Shown here piece after piece: positions 18,109-25,892 of a DNA stretch of 64,000 nt. The notes beneath the pieces were generated by a model that saw only the letters and a list, made by a program, of their open reading frames with translations, was not told the DNA's origin and did not search any database. The stretch is from Lewinellaceae bacterium (GTDB taxonomy: Bacteria > Bacteroidota > Bacteroidia > Chitinophagales > Saprospiraceae). The stretch's first letter is position 1. The number at the start of each line of letters is the position of its first letter. The DNA lies in NCBI GenBank assembly GCA_016719605.1, contig JADJYW010000029.1, forward strand, positions 248,001 through 312,000. The letters run 5' to 3'. Both the position numbers and the translations under genes were made by a program.

Positions 18109-21100
18109 ATGCTACGCCCGCTATTACCCCTCCTGATTACCGCCGCCGCACTCCCGCTAACCGCGCAACAGCAGCAACCCGAAAAACTAAAAGGCCTGCT
18201 CTGGGAAGTCTCCGGAAACGGCATTGCCAAAAACGGGTACCTGTACGGCACCATGCATGTACCCGAAAAAATGGCTTTCAACCTGAGCGACTCCTTTTTC
18301 GTGGCACTCCATGCGGTGGATGTGGTGGCACTCGAAACCGACCACGACCGCTGGCAGGCATTTAGTGAAATACTCGACGGACAGGCCAATGAAATTTTTG
18401 GCGGCGGCTATGGCGGCTACCATTCGGGGCAGCCCAACCTCTACCACACACAATTCGACTTTTCCCCGCCGGACAACCAACTGCTCGGCGCCGTGCTCTC
18501 GGCAAAACCCCGCATGACCAACGAGTTCCTGTACCGCACCAACCAGTACCGCCAGGACCACGAGGAAGATACCTATCTGGACCTGTTCATTTTTCAGGCA
18601 GGACGCAAACTTGGCAAAACCGTCATCGGCCTCGAAACCCTGGAGGGCAGTTTTGAAGCCCTGATTCGATCTCAATTGCCGGAAGACGAGGATGAAGCGG
18701 AGGAAAACCCGTACCTGGCCGCTTTTTCCCAAACGACCATCGAAGATGCCTATCGCGACCAGGACCTTTCCCTGCTCGATTCGCTCAACATGGCAGCCCA
18801 GCCGGGCAAAAATTTTCGCCGCTGGATGCTCGATGAACGCAACTTCATCATGGCCAATGGCATTGACTCCATCCTGCAAAGCGGATCGGCCGTGTTTGCA
18901 GCAGTAGGCGCCGCGCACCTGCCCGGCGAAACCGGCCTTATCCCGCTCTTGCGCGAAAAAGGCTACGCCTTGCGGCCGGTTCAGTTTAGCGCCAACACCA
19001 GCAAACAAACTAAAGAGGCCATCGAAAACATGCGCTACCCGGTACTGCTTTCGCGCCAATGGGCCACCGACTCTGTCTGGTCGGCAGTGGCGCCGGGAAT
19101 GTTTTTTGAAACCATGAACGGCTCGGGCGTGGCACAACACCTGTGCACCGACATGAACAACGGCGCCTACTATACCGTCTCGCGCCTGCGCACAAACGGC
19201 CTCTGGAACGGGCAATCACCGGCCTACATCGCCCAACGAATTGACAGCCTCATCTATGAAAAAATACCGGGAAAAATTCAGGAGCGCCGGCAGTTGACCG
19301 CGCCGTTTCCGGGCCATGAGATCACCACGCGTACACGCCGGGGCGATATCATGCGCTTCAAAATACTCGTCCTGCCCATGGAGATTCTGGTGTTTTCCAT
19401 CGGCGGCAACGGCGACTACGCGGCGGGCGATGAGGCCGACCGATTCCTGCGCAGCATCCAGCTCCGCCAAACCGATTTTGCCGGCAAGCCCACTGCCGTA
19501 CAACCCGAACAGGGTGGTTTTCGGGTCGTTTTCCCCGCCGAGCCGGTGTTTAATACCACGTCGGACAACAAGTCCGACCGGCAGATGGTAGCCGCTCTGG
19601 ACCCCGCCGACAGTGCTTTTTACCTCGTTTACCGGGCGGTTTATCACGACTGGAGCTACATTGAAGAGGATACCTTCGAGTTGAACATCATTGGCGAAAA
19701 AATCGCCGGGATGTTTACCAAAGCAACCCCGACAAGCAACCTCCTGTCCCCCGCACCCTACCCGACTCAGGACATCGTGTTCCAGTCCGACCGCGACAGC
19801 GCGTGGTATTTTTTGCGCCTGGTGATCAACGGGCCGCACTATTACCTGCTTGGTTGCCGGAAAAAAACACCCGGGGCGCCCACAGCATTTTTTGAATCCT
19901 TTGCGCTGGAGCCGTACCGTTATCCGCAGGGTTGGGAATTACTGCGCGATTCGACGCTGTTATTCGAGGCAATGGCTCCGCCAATACCCGAACCGCCCGG
20001 CAAGGCATTTATCGAAAAACTGAAAACCATTGTGCAGGAAGGCATGAAAAAACAGCGCCAGGAGGAGTACGACCAGTATGAGCAAACAGCGGACACGCGT
20101 ACGGTACGGGTGTCGCTGCAAGGCGACAATATCTTTGTGCATGCACTGAAATTACCCGTCGGCGGCTTTGCCCCCACACTTGATTCCTTTCAGGCGTTTG
20201 TTCAAAAACGCCTGACCAATGCCGGCAAACTGACCGTTCGGGAGCAACACTGGGGTATGCCCGGCGAGCGCCTGTTGGTCGGCGACCTCTTGTTGGAGGA
20301 CACCAACAGCACCCGGGGTATCCGCAACCGGGTGTTCCTGACGCCCGGCCGGATGTACACCATATCGGCCACCGTGCATCTGGATGCTCAGCCGGACGCG
20401 TTTGTCAACAAATTTTTTGACACGTTCGTCCCGACCGACACGACGGCCGGCATTCTGCCTTTTGGGCGCCCCAACCTGGATTTTTTGCAAAACCTGTACG
20501 CCGAGGACAGTCTCGTGCAGGAAAAAGCGTGCGGTCAATTGCTGGCGGGCTGGAGTCATGCTCTGGAACCTACGGATTTTGCCGCCATCCAGGAATCTAT
20601 TGTGCACCCGAAGTTTGGTCAGATGCGCTACAAGTACCGGCAGGCGTTGCTTGCGGCGCTGGGCGAATTCCAGACTCCGGAGGCTTTGCGTTTTGCGCTG
20701 CATCTGTGGCTGCAGCATCCGGATTCCGCACGCTACCGCCAGGAACTGCTGGTTTCTATAACCAATATGGAAACCCGTCCGGCGTACGAAACCCTGATCT
20801 GGATGTTGAAGCAGCGGTCGGTCTTTGCCTCTGAAAATTCGATTACAGAAATTTTTAGTGTCCTGAACGATAGCCTCGAACTATCCGTGCAGTTTTTGCC
20901 GGATTTGCTGGCACTGGCCGAGGTACACACGCTCTTTCAGGATTACACCTATCGGTTGGCGGCGACTGCATTGGAGCGCGGCTTGCTGAAAGCCCGGGTG
21001 TATGTCCGGTTAAAGCCGAAGCTGGTGGCGGAGTCGTACCGCCAGATCGGCAACAAACAGCTGAGCAAGGAATCCCGGCAAGATGCATCCGACACGCACG

Positions 21101-21783
21101 CGATGTTCGGGTATGAGGACGATACAGACCTGGAGCGGAACCTGAAGTTGCTGGCTCCATTCCTGCCCAAAGACAAATCGGTGCGGGCGCTCTTCGAGCA
21201 GGCTGCCCGTTGCCCCGACCAGCAGGTGCAGGTTTTGTCCCGCTGTCTGATGCTTCAGCAAGGGATGCCTGTGGAACGGGAAACGCTGCGGGAATATGCT
21301 GCGGATGATAAAACCCGATTTATGCTGTACGCCAATTTAGCACAAACCGACCAGCTGGCGCTATATGCTTCCTGGTTTACCGACACCCTCGCGCTGGTTC
21401 GCTCCATTTTGCATCAGGAATTCGTAAACAGCGAAAACGGATTGGACTCTGTGCATTTCCTCCGCCAGTACCGCACGCCGGGGGGCAGCCACCCGGCAGT
21501 TACCTACTTTTTTGATGTAAAAAAGAAAAAGGACAAGGACTGCCGCCTGGCTTATGTCACGGTTCCTTTGGCATCGGCTACGTTTGCCGCGCCCTCAAGA
21601 CTGGAAAAACAGGGCGACTACGGGCAACAAAACCCGGAGGTGCGTATCCTGTCGGAACTCTCGTCGGAAAAGGAAAAAGCCGAGTACATCGAGAAATATA
21701 TCGGTGCCGTACGTTTTGAAGGGCGGGAGCGCTACGAGACCTGGGCGGGCGACCAGGATGATTCGTATTTTATGGAGGAGTAG
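18109..21783 (+). CDS. TraB/GumN family protein with very long C-terminal extension
   Basis: A protein of 1224 residues with a signal peptide (MLRPLLPLLITAAALPLTAQ). Residues ~25-310 form a TraB/PrgY/GumN domain. The first conserved motif is NGYLYGTMHVPEK, and the second is VFAAVGAAHLPGETGLIPLL followed by REKGY. Ordinary family members are about 280-320 residues. Here about 900 more residues follow, with no membrane segment. They contain beta-rich repeats around 330-780 and an alpha-helical, HEAT-like solenoid from about 820 onward (for example NMETRPAYETLIWMLKQRSV). The GumN domain is proposed to be a metallo-hydrolase fold, but its substrate is unknown. It is monocistronic by context. The extension's function is not recognisable. 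Confidence 0.85.
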   Translation: MLRPLLPLLITAAALPLTAQQQQPEKLKGLLWEVSGNGIAKNGYLYGTMHVPEKMAFNLSDSFFVALHAVDVVALETDHDRWQAFSEILDGQANEIFGGGYGGYHSGQPNLYHTQFDFSPPDNQLLGAVLSAKPRMTNEFLYRTNQYRQDHEEDTYLDLFIFQAGRKLGKTVIGLETLEGSFEALIRSQLPEDEDEAEENPYLAAFSQTTIEDAYRDQDLSLLDSLNMAAQPGKNFRRWMLDERNFIMANGIDSILQSGSAVFAAVGAAHLPGETGLIPLLREKGYALRPVQFSANTSKQTKEAIENMRYPVLLSRQWATDSVWSAVAPGMFFETMNGSGVAQHLCTDMNNGAYYTVSRLRTNGLWNGQSPAYIAQRIDSLIYEKIPGKIQERRQLTAPFPGHEITTRTRRGDIMRFKILVLPMEILVFSIGGNGDYAAGDEADRFLRSIQLRQTDFAGKPTAVQPEQGGFRVVFPAEPVFNTTSDNKSDRQMVAALDPADSAFYLVYRAVYHDWSYIEEDTFELNIIGEKIAGMFTKATPTSNLLSPAPYPTQDIVFQSDRDSAWYFLRLVINGPHYYLLGCRKKTPGAPTAFFESFALEPYRYPQGWELLRDSTLLFEAMAPPIPEPPGKAFIEKLKTIVQEGMKKQRQEEYDQYEQTADTRTVRVSLQGDNIFVHALKLPVGGFAPTLDSFQAFVQKRLTNAGKLTVREQHWGMPGERLLVGDLLLEDTNSTRGIRNRVFLTPGRMYTISATVHLDAQPDAFVNKFFDTFVPTDTTAGILPFGRPNLDFLQNLYAEDSLVQEKACGQLLAGWSHALEPTDFAAIQESIVHPKFGQMRYKYRQALLAALGEFQTPEALRFALHLWLQHPDSARYRQELLVSITNMETRPAYETLIWMLKQRSVFASENSITEIFSVLNDSLELSVQFLPDLLALAEVHTLFQDYTYRLAATALERGLLKARVYVRLKPKLVAESYRQIGNKQLSKESRQDASDTHAMFGYEDDTDLERNLKLLAPFLPKDKSVRALFEQAARCPDQQVQVLSRCLMLQQGMPVERETLREYAADDKTRFMLYANLAQTDQLALYASWFTDTLALVRSILHQEFVNSENGLDSVHFLRQYRTPGGSHPAVTYFFDVKKKKDKDCRLAYVTVPLASATFAAPSRLEKQGDYGQQNPEVRILSELSSEKEKAEYIEKYIGAVRFEGRERYETWAGDQDDSYFMEE

Positions 21784-21989
21784 GTTTTTAACCTGTTCGA
21801 CTATTTTTTTGGGGTGCCAATTTGTAAAAATTAAATTTTATCAACTCCGACACCGGCGTGTCCGTCGGAAACTTTGCGTCGGCGTGCGACATTTGGTTGC
21901 GCGCCGACGTCTTTTTATTTTGTTCAAAGCCAAAAGAACCCCGCTCGTTGAAACTTTGTTTGTGTTCGTCGAGAAAACGAATAAACACA

Positions 21990-22017
21990 GGAAACGTTTA
22001 TTGCAAAAAATGTTTCC
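21990..22017. promoter_or_regulatory. Candidate TetR operator overlapping the -33 box
   Basis: A 28-base interrupted palindrome: GGAAACGTTT, an 8-base centre, then AAATGTTTCC (9 of 10 positions complementary). Its centre contains the TTG of the tetR promoter, an ideal place for a repressor dimer to block RNA polymerase. Autoregulation by the adjacent TetR protein is inferred. Confidence 0.65.
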
Positions 22018-22030
22018 AATGTTACCTTTG
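22001..22030 (+). promoter_or_regulatory. Bacteroidota promoter of the tetR-efflux operon
   Basis: TTG at 22001-22003, exactly 19 bases, then TACCTTTG at 22023-22030. This is a full match to the TTG-N19-TAnnTTTG consensus. The start codon is at 22035, so the transcript is predicted to be nearly leaderless. Confidence 0.8.
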
Positions 22031-22034
22031 CGCC

Positions 22035-22640
22035 ATGTTTACAGAACAACAGGAAAAGTGGCTGAAACGCGCGGAAGAACTGTTCATGCGGTATGGAATC
22101 AAAAGTATCACCATGGACGACGTGGCCCGCGAAATTGGTATTTCCAAAAAGACGCTGTACCTGTTCGTGGACAACAAGGACGATTTGGTGAACAAGGTGT
22201 TGGAGCGGCACATCGGTATGGAAAAGGCCGTATGCGGTCAGATGTTTGCCGAGGCGGCCAACGCTATCGAGGAGATGTTTTTCGTGATGGAAGCCAACTC
22301 GCAGCAGATGCAGCAAATGAAAGCCAACATCGTCCATGATTTGCAGAAATACCACCGGGATGCCTGGGAGAAAATACGGGATTTTCAGCGTGGATTTCTG
22401 TACAGCGTGGTGCATGCCAACCTCGAACGCGGCGTACGCGAAGGTTTGTACCGCAGCAATTTTGACGTAGACATTGTTGCCAAATTGCACATTGCCACTA
22501 CTTTTCAATTGTTCGATGAAGACCTTTTTCCCCAACTAACTTATGCCAAGGAAACTGTTTTCCGCGAGCACTTGCTGCACTACCTGTACGGCATCGTCTC
22601 CGAAAAAGGTATTCAATTATTGAAAGCAAAACTATCCTGA
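22035..22640 (+). CDS. TetR/AcrR family transcriptional regulator
   Basis: A protein of 201 residues. The N-terminal helix-turn-helix covers about residues 10-55: ELFMRYGIKSITMDDVAREI, then GISKKTLYLFVDNKDDLVNK. The all-helical ligand-binding domain follows and is divergent, as is normal for the family. It is the first gene of an efflux operon; its stop codon lies one base before the tolC-like start. A promoter and an overlapping palindrome lie directly upstream, so it probably represses its own operon and is released by a pump substrate. The start at 22035 puts the HTH at the expected position. Confidence 0.93.
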   Translation: MFTEQQEKWLKRAEELFMRYGIKSITMDDVAREIGISKKTLYLFVDNKDDLVNKVLERHIGMEKAVCGQMFAEAANAIEEMFFVMEANSQQMQQMKANIVHDLQKYHRDAWEKIRDFQRGFLYSVVHANLERGVREGLYRSNFDVDIVAKLHIATTFQLFDEDLFPQLTYAKETVFREHLLHYLYGIVSEKGIQLLKAKLS

Positions 22641-22641
22641 T

Positions 22642-23967
22642 ATGCACCGTATTTTACTAAAAACGCTCTTGCTGGCCGGCATAAGCGTTTGGGGACAAAC
22701 GACCCCGCTCACCGCGCAAGCCCCTGTTCGCCTGGCCGAATGTGTCCAGTACGCACTGGACAACAACCCGCAAATGAAGATCGCCAACCTTCAGATCGCC
22801 GACGCCGACTGGCAGATCAAGGAGAACACCGCCACCGGGCTGCCGCAACTTTCCGCCAGCATCGGCTACCAGTACTTCATCCAGCGGCCCGGCATTCCGG
22901 CCAGCGCACTGGGTTTCGGTACCAGCGATGAAAAAATTGCTTTCAGTGCCCTGCACAACCTCACGCCGAGCATTTCCCTCAACCAGCTGCTGTTTAGCAA
23001 CTCTTACCTGACTGCCCTGAAGGCCGCCCGGTACTACCGTCAGTATGTACAACAACAATTAACCGTTGCCCAAAAAACACTCCGCGATCAAGTGACCGAT
23101 GCCTACCTCCCGGCCTTGCTCATCGCCGAAAACCTGAAGGTGCTGGACAAAAACATCGGCAACCTCGAACAACTGCTCCGCGAAACCACAGCCACTACGG
23201 CTGCCGGTTTTGCGGAGCAACTCGATGTAGACCGCCTCCAACTGGCACTTTCCAGCCTGCGTACCGAACGCGACAACCTGGCCCGACAGCGCGATGTCGT
23301 GGTCAATGCCCTCAAAATGACGATGGGTATGCCGGTGAAACAGGAACTCAACCTGGCTGATGACCTGCCCACCCTGCTCGCCGGATATACCGATACCGAC
23401 ATTGCTGCCGAACTGAACTACACGAACCGCCCGGAGTACGTCGCGCTGCTCAAAGGCCGCGAACTGAGCATGCTCCAAATGGACCTCTATCGCAAGCCCT
23501 GGATGCCCACCGTTGCCGCTTTTGTGCAGTACCAGCCGGGCTGGCAAGGTGCATTCGCCAACGATACCAAGTGGTATTTTATCCCCTCGGCGGTAGCAGG
23601 CTTGTCGGTCAGTATCCCGATCTGGGACGGTGGCGGCACCAGAGCCAAACGCGAACGGGCTATTATCGCCGTGCAAACGGTAGATGCCCAAAAAGAAATG
23701 CTGGAAAATGCATTCGCCCTCGAACACGAGAACGCCCGCAAACAATTTATCAACGCCACCGAGCGGACGAAAAGCCGGCAACAAAACCTCGACCTCGCGC
23801 AGCGTATTTACAATACTACCCAAACGAAATACAAAGCGGGCGTAGGCTCCAGCTTCGAATTGGTCAGCGCCGAACAACAACTTTTCAGCGCCCAGCAAGC
23901 CCTCATGCAAGCCCAATACGACCTGCTGGCGGCCAAGGTGGCTTTGAAAAAAGCCCTCGGAAACTAA
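22642..23967 (+). CDS. TolC-family outer membrane efflux channel
   Basis: A protein of 441 residues with a signal peptide ending near QTTPLTAQA. Two outer-membrane-efflux-protein repeats are visible. The first begins LAECVQYALDNNPQMKIANL and the second around NLDLAQRIYNTTQTKYKAGV, ending SSFELVSAEQQLFSAQQALM. Long alpha-helical stretches with heptad character form the periplasmic tunnel. It follows tetR by one base and precedes the membrane-fusion gene, so it is the outer-membrane component of this tripartite pump. Confidence 0.95.
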   Translation: MHRILLKTLLLAGISVWGQTTPLTAQAPVRLAECVQYALDNNPQMKIANLQIADADWQIKENTATGLPQLSASIGYQYFIQRPGIPASALGFGTSDEKIAFSALHNLTPSISLNQLLFSNSYLTALKAARYYRQYVQQQLTVAQKTLRDQVTDAYLPALLIAENLKVLDKNIGNLEQLLRETTATTAAGFAEQLDVDRLQLALSSLRTERDNLARQRDVVVNALKMTMGMPVKQELNLADDLPTLLAGYTDTDIAAELNYTNRPEYVALLKGRELSMLQMDLYRKPWMPTVAAFVQYQPGWQGAFANDTKWYFIPSAVAGLSVSIPIWDGGGTRAKRERAIIAVQTVDAQKEMLENAFALEHENARKQFINATERTKSRQQNLDLAQRIYNTTQTKYKAGVGSSFELVSAEQQLFSAQQALMQAQYDLLAAKVALKKALGN

Positions 23968-24039
23968 GCCGCAACTTGCCATCCAGAAAAAACGTCCGCT
24001 CTGCGAAGGGGTAACCCAGGCCCCTGCGAAATGACAAAA

Positions 24040-24123
24040 ACCAAACTCATCCAACCAGAAACCTTCCAACCAGAAACCCGCCAACCAGAAACCCGCCAAC
24101 CAGCAACTTTTCAACCAACTCAA
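24040..24123. repeat. 15-mer tandem repeat in efflux operon leader
   Basis: Four near-identical copies of a 15-base unit starting CCAACCAGAAACC (third base groups TT, CG, CG) followed by degenerate CAACC copies. They end directly before the ATG of the membrane-fusion gene at 24126, in the untranslated spacer between tolC-like and hlyD-like genes. Confidence 0.85.
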
Positions 24124-24125
24124 TT

Positions 24126-25250
24126 ATGAAACATACCACCCTCGTCACTGTATCCCTCCTGTTGCTGCTGTTTGCCGCTTGCGGCGGGCCTGCCCAGGAC
24201 AAGGCCAAACAATTGGCCACGCTAAAAGAACAAAAATCAGAACTGGAGGCACAAATTGCCCAACTTGAAAAAGAAGTCGGCCCTGCTACCGGCGGCCAGC
24301 AGCGCATCCGCACCGTAGGCCTGACGGAACTGGCAGCACAGCCATTCCGCCATTTCATCGACCTGCAAGGTCGGGTGGATGCCGAGGACAATGTACCCGT
24401 CACGTCGAGGATGCCCGGTACATTGGTGCGGGTATTGGTGAAAAACGGCGATTTCGTAAAAAAAGGCCAGTTGCTCGCTCAACTTGATGACGACGTCATG
24501 CTCAAAGGTTTGTCCGAACTCGAACTACAACTCAAGACCGCCGAGGATATTTACAACCGGCAAAAAGGCTTGTGGGATCAGAAGATCGGTACGGAAATCC
24601 AGTTTATACAGGCAAAAACCAACAAAGAAGCCGTGGAGCAACGTATCGCCACCACGAAGGAACAAATGCAGCAAAGCAAAATCTACGCGCCAATTGGCGG
24701 CACGGTGGATATGGTGATGCTGAAAACCGGCCAGGCGATTGCTCCCGGTGTTCCGCTTTGCAACATTGTGAATCTGAGCCAGCTCAAAATCACGGGCGAC
24801 GTACCGGAGGCGTATGCCGCCAAAGTGAAACAGGGTTTGCCGGTGCAGATTTTCTTCCCCGATCTCGACAAGGAAGTTGCTTCGCGGGTAACGTATGTGA
24901 GCAAGAGCATCAACCCGACGAACCGCACGTTTACGGTAGAGTGTGCATTGCCTGCCAGTGGATCGGACTACCGCGCCAACATGATCGCGGTGATGAAAAT
25001 TATAGACTACCAAAACCCCAAAGCCATTGTGGTGCCGGTCAACCTGATCCAGACGGCGGAGGGCGGCGAGTTTGTACTGGCTGCGGATGCAAGTGGCGAA
25101 GGCAACAAAGCCACCGTGCGCAAAGTCGCAATTACGCAAGGACGCAACTACAACGGCATGGTCGAAATCAGCAGTGGCCTCAAAGCGGGCGACCGGGTGA
25201 TTTCCACAGGGTTTCAGGATGTGAACGGGGGGGAGACGGTGCTGTTTTAG
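24126..25250 (+). CDS. RND efflux periplasmic adaptor lipoprotein (HlyD/AcrA-like)
   Basis: A protein of 374 residues. The signal sequence ends in the lipobox LLFAAC with the lipidated cysteine at 19. A coiled-coil stretch follows (AKQLATLKEQKSELEAQIAQ), then the biotinyl-lipoyl half motif RVLVKNGDFVKKGQLLAQLD, an alpha-hairpin (about 115-180), the second lipoyl half (KIYAPIGGTVDMVMLKTGQA), a beta-barrel and a membrane-proximal domain ending SSGLKAGDRVISTGFQDVNG. It bridges the inner-membrane RND pump and the TolC-like channel. The pump gene follows after a 640-base interruption that holds two minus-strand genes. Confidence 0.95.
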   Translation: MKHTTLVTVSLLLLLFAACGGPAQDKAKQLATLKEQKSELEAQIAQLEKEVGPATGGQQRIRTVGLTELAAQPFRHFIDLQGRVDAEDNVPVTSRMPGTLVRVLVKNGDFVKKGQLLAQLDDDVMLKGLSELELQLKTAEDIYNRQKGLWDQKIGTEIQFIQAKTNKEAVEQRIATTKEQMQQSKIYAPIGGTVDMVMLKTGQAIAPGVPLCNIVNLSQLKITGDVPEAYAAKVKQGLPVQIFFPDLDKEVASRVTYVSKSINPTNRTFTVECALPASGSDYRANMIAVMKIIDYQNPKAIVVPVNLIQTAEGGEFVLAADASGEGNKATVRKVAITQGRNYNGMVEISSGLKAGDRVISTGFQDVNGGETVLF

Positions 25251-25298
25251 GCAGCGGCAGATTTGATTTTAAGAACTTTCGGGTTGGCAAAACACGCT

Positions 25299-25610
25299 CT
25301 ATGTGGCAGCCACAACTTTTCTTTGTTGGGCGCGGAGAGATTCTCCTGCAGACACCAGCCCTTGAAGTTGCGGCTCAAGTTTTTCAAAGGACTCATCAGA
25401 CATCGCAGGAACGTGCGATGCGATTCGCGAAAGATTGTCAACCTGACGTTTCCAGAGTTTTTCAAATGCCAATGTTTTGGCGGACTCTGATGGCAGGCTT
25501 TCGATAAAAGGTTTCCATTCGTCAAGAAAAAATGCTTCAACATTATCCGGAGACAGGGCCATTAACCGATCCAGCAGTTGCTCAATTTGTTCACTAATTG
25601 CTTTTTTCAT
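25299..25610 (-). CDS. Small hypothetical protein, antisense within efflux operon
   Basis: About 103 residues from the ATG at 25610 (MKKAISEQIEQLLDRLMALS), predicted to be all helical, soluble and acidic-to-neutral, with no recognised domain. It overlaps the end of its upstream partner by 17 bases, a typical translational coupling. The pair lies on the strand opposite to the surrounding tetR-tolC-hlyD-RND genes, splitting the operon. A toxin-antitoxin or orphan regulator is conceivable but unsupported. Confidence 0.6.
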   Translation of the reverse strand: MKKAISEQIEQLLDRLMALSPDNVEAFFLDEWKPFIESLPSESAKTLAFEKLWKRQVDNLSRIASHVPAMSDESFEKLEPQLQGLVSAGESLRAQQRKVVAAT

Positions 25611-25797
25611 GCTTACGGCGTTCGATTTCTTTTTGAATGAGTAAAATTTTGTCCAAGGCTTCGTCAATCATAGATCGGATCGTTTGGCTGGAATACTTTT
25701 CAAAGCCGTATTGAGATTGGCCCAGCAAAAAAAGCACCCGCTTCTGGTGGGCATACAAGTTCTCTAAATCTCGATCGGACAGGTTTTTTAAGTCCAT
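25594..25797 (-). CDS. Small hypothetical helical protein
   Basis: A protein of 67 residues (MDLKNLSDRDLENLYAHQKR through IEKEIERRKHE-like end), strongly helical, charged, with no signal or membrane segment. It is the first gene of a two-gene minus-strand unit and overlaps the next gene by 17 bases. No family recognised. The overlapping start/stop arrangement and clean coding character are the main evidence that it is real. Confidence 0.55.
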   Translation of the reverse strand: MDLKNLSDRDLENLYAHQKRVLFLLGQSQYGFEKYSSQTIRSMIDEALDKILLIQKEIERRKHEKSN

Positions 25798-25892
25798 ACT
25801 CCTCGTTTTGCTTTTGCAAATGTATCATTTTCCGACAAAAATAAAACCCCCTGAGTCCTGCCATTGACCAATTCACATAAGCACTTCCTAAA

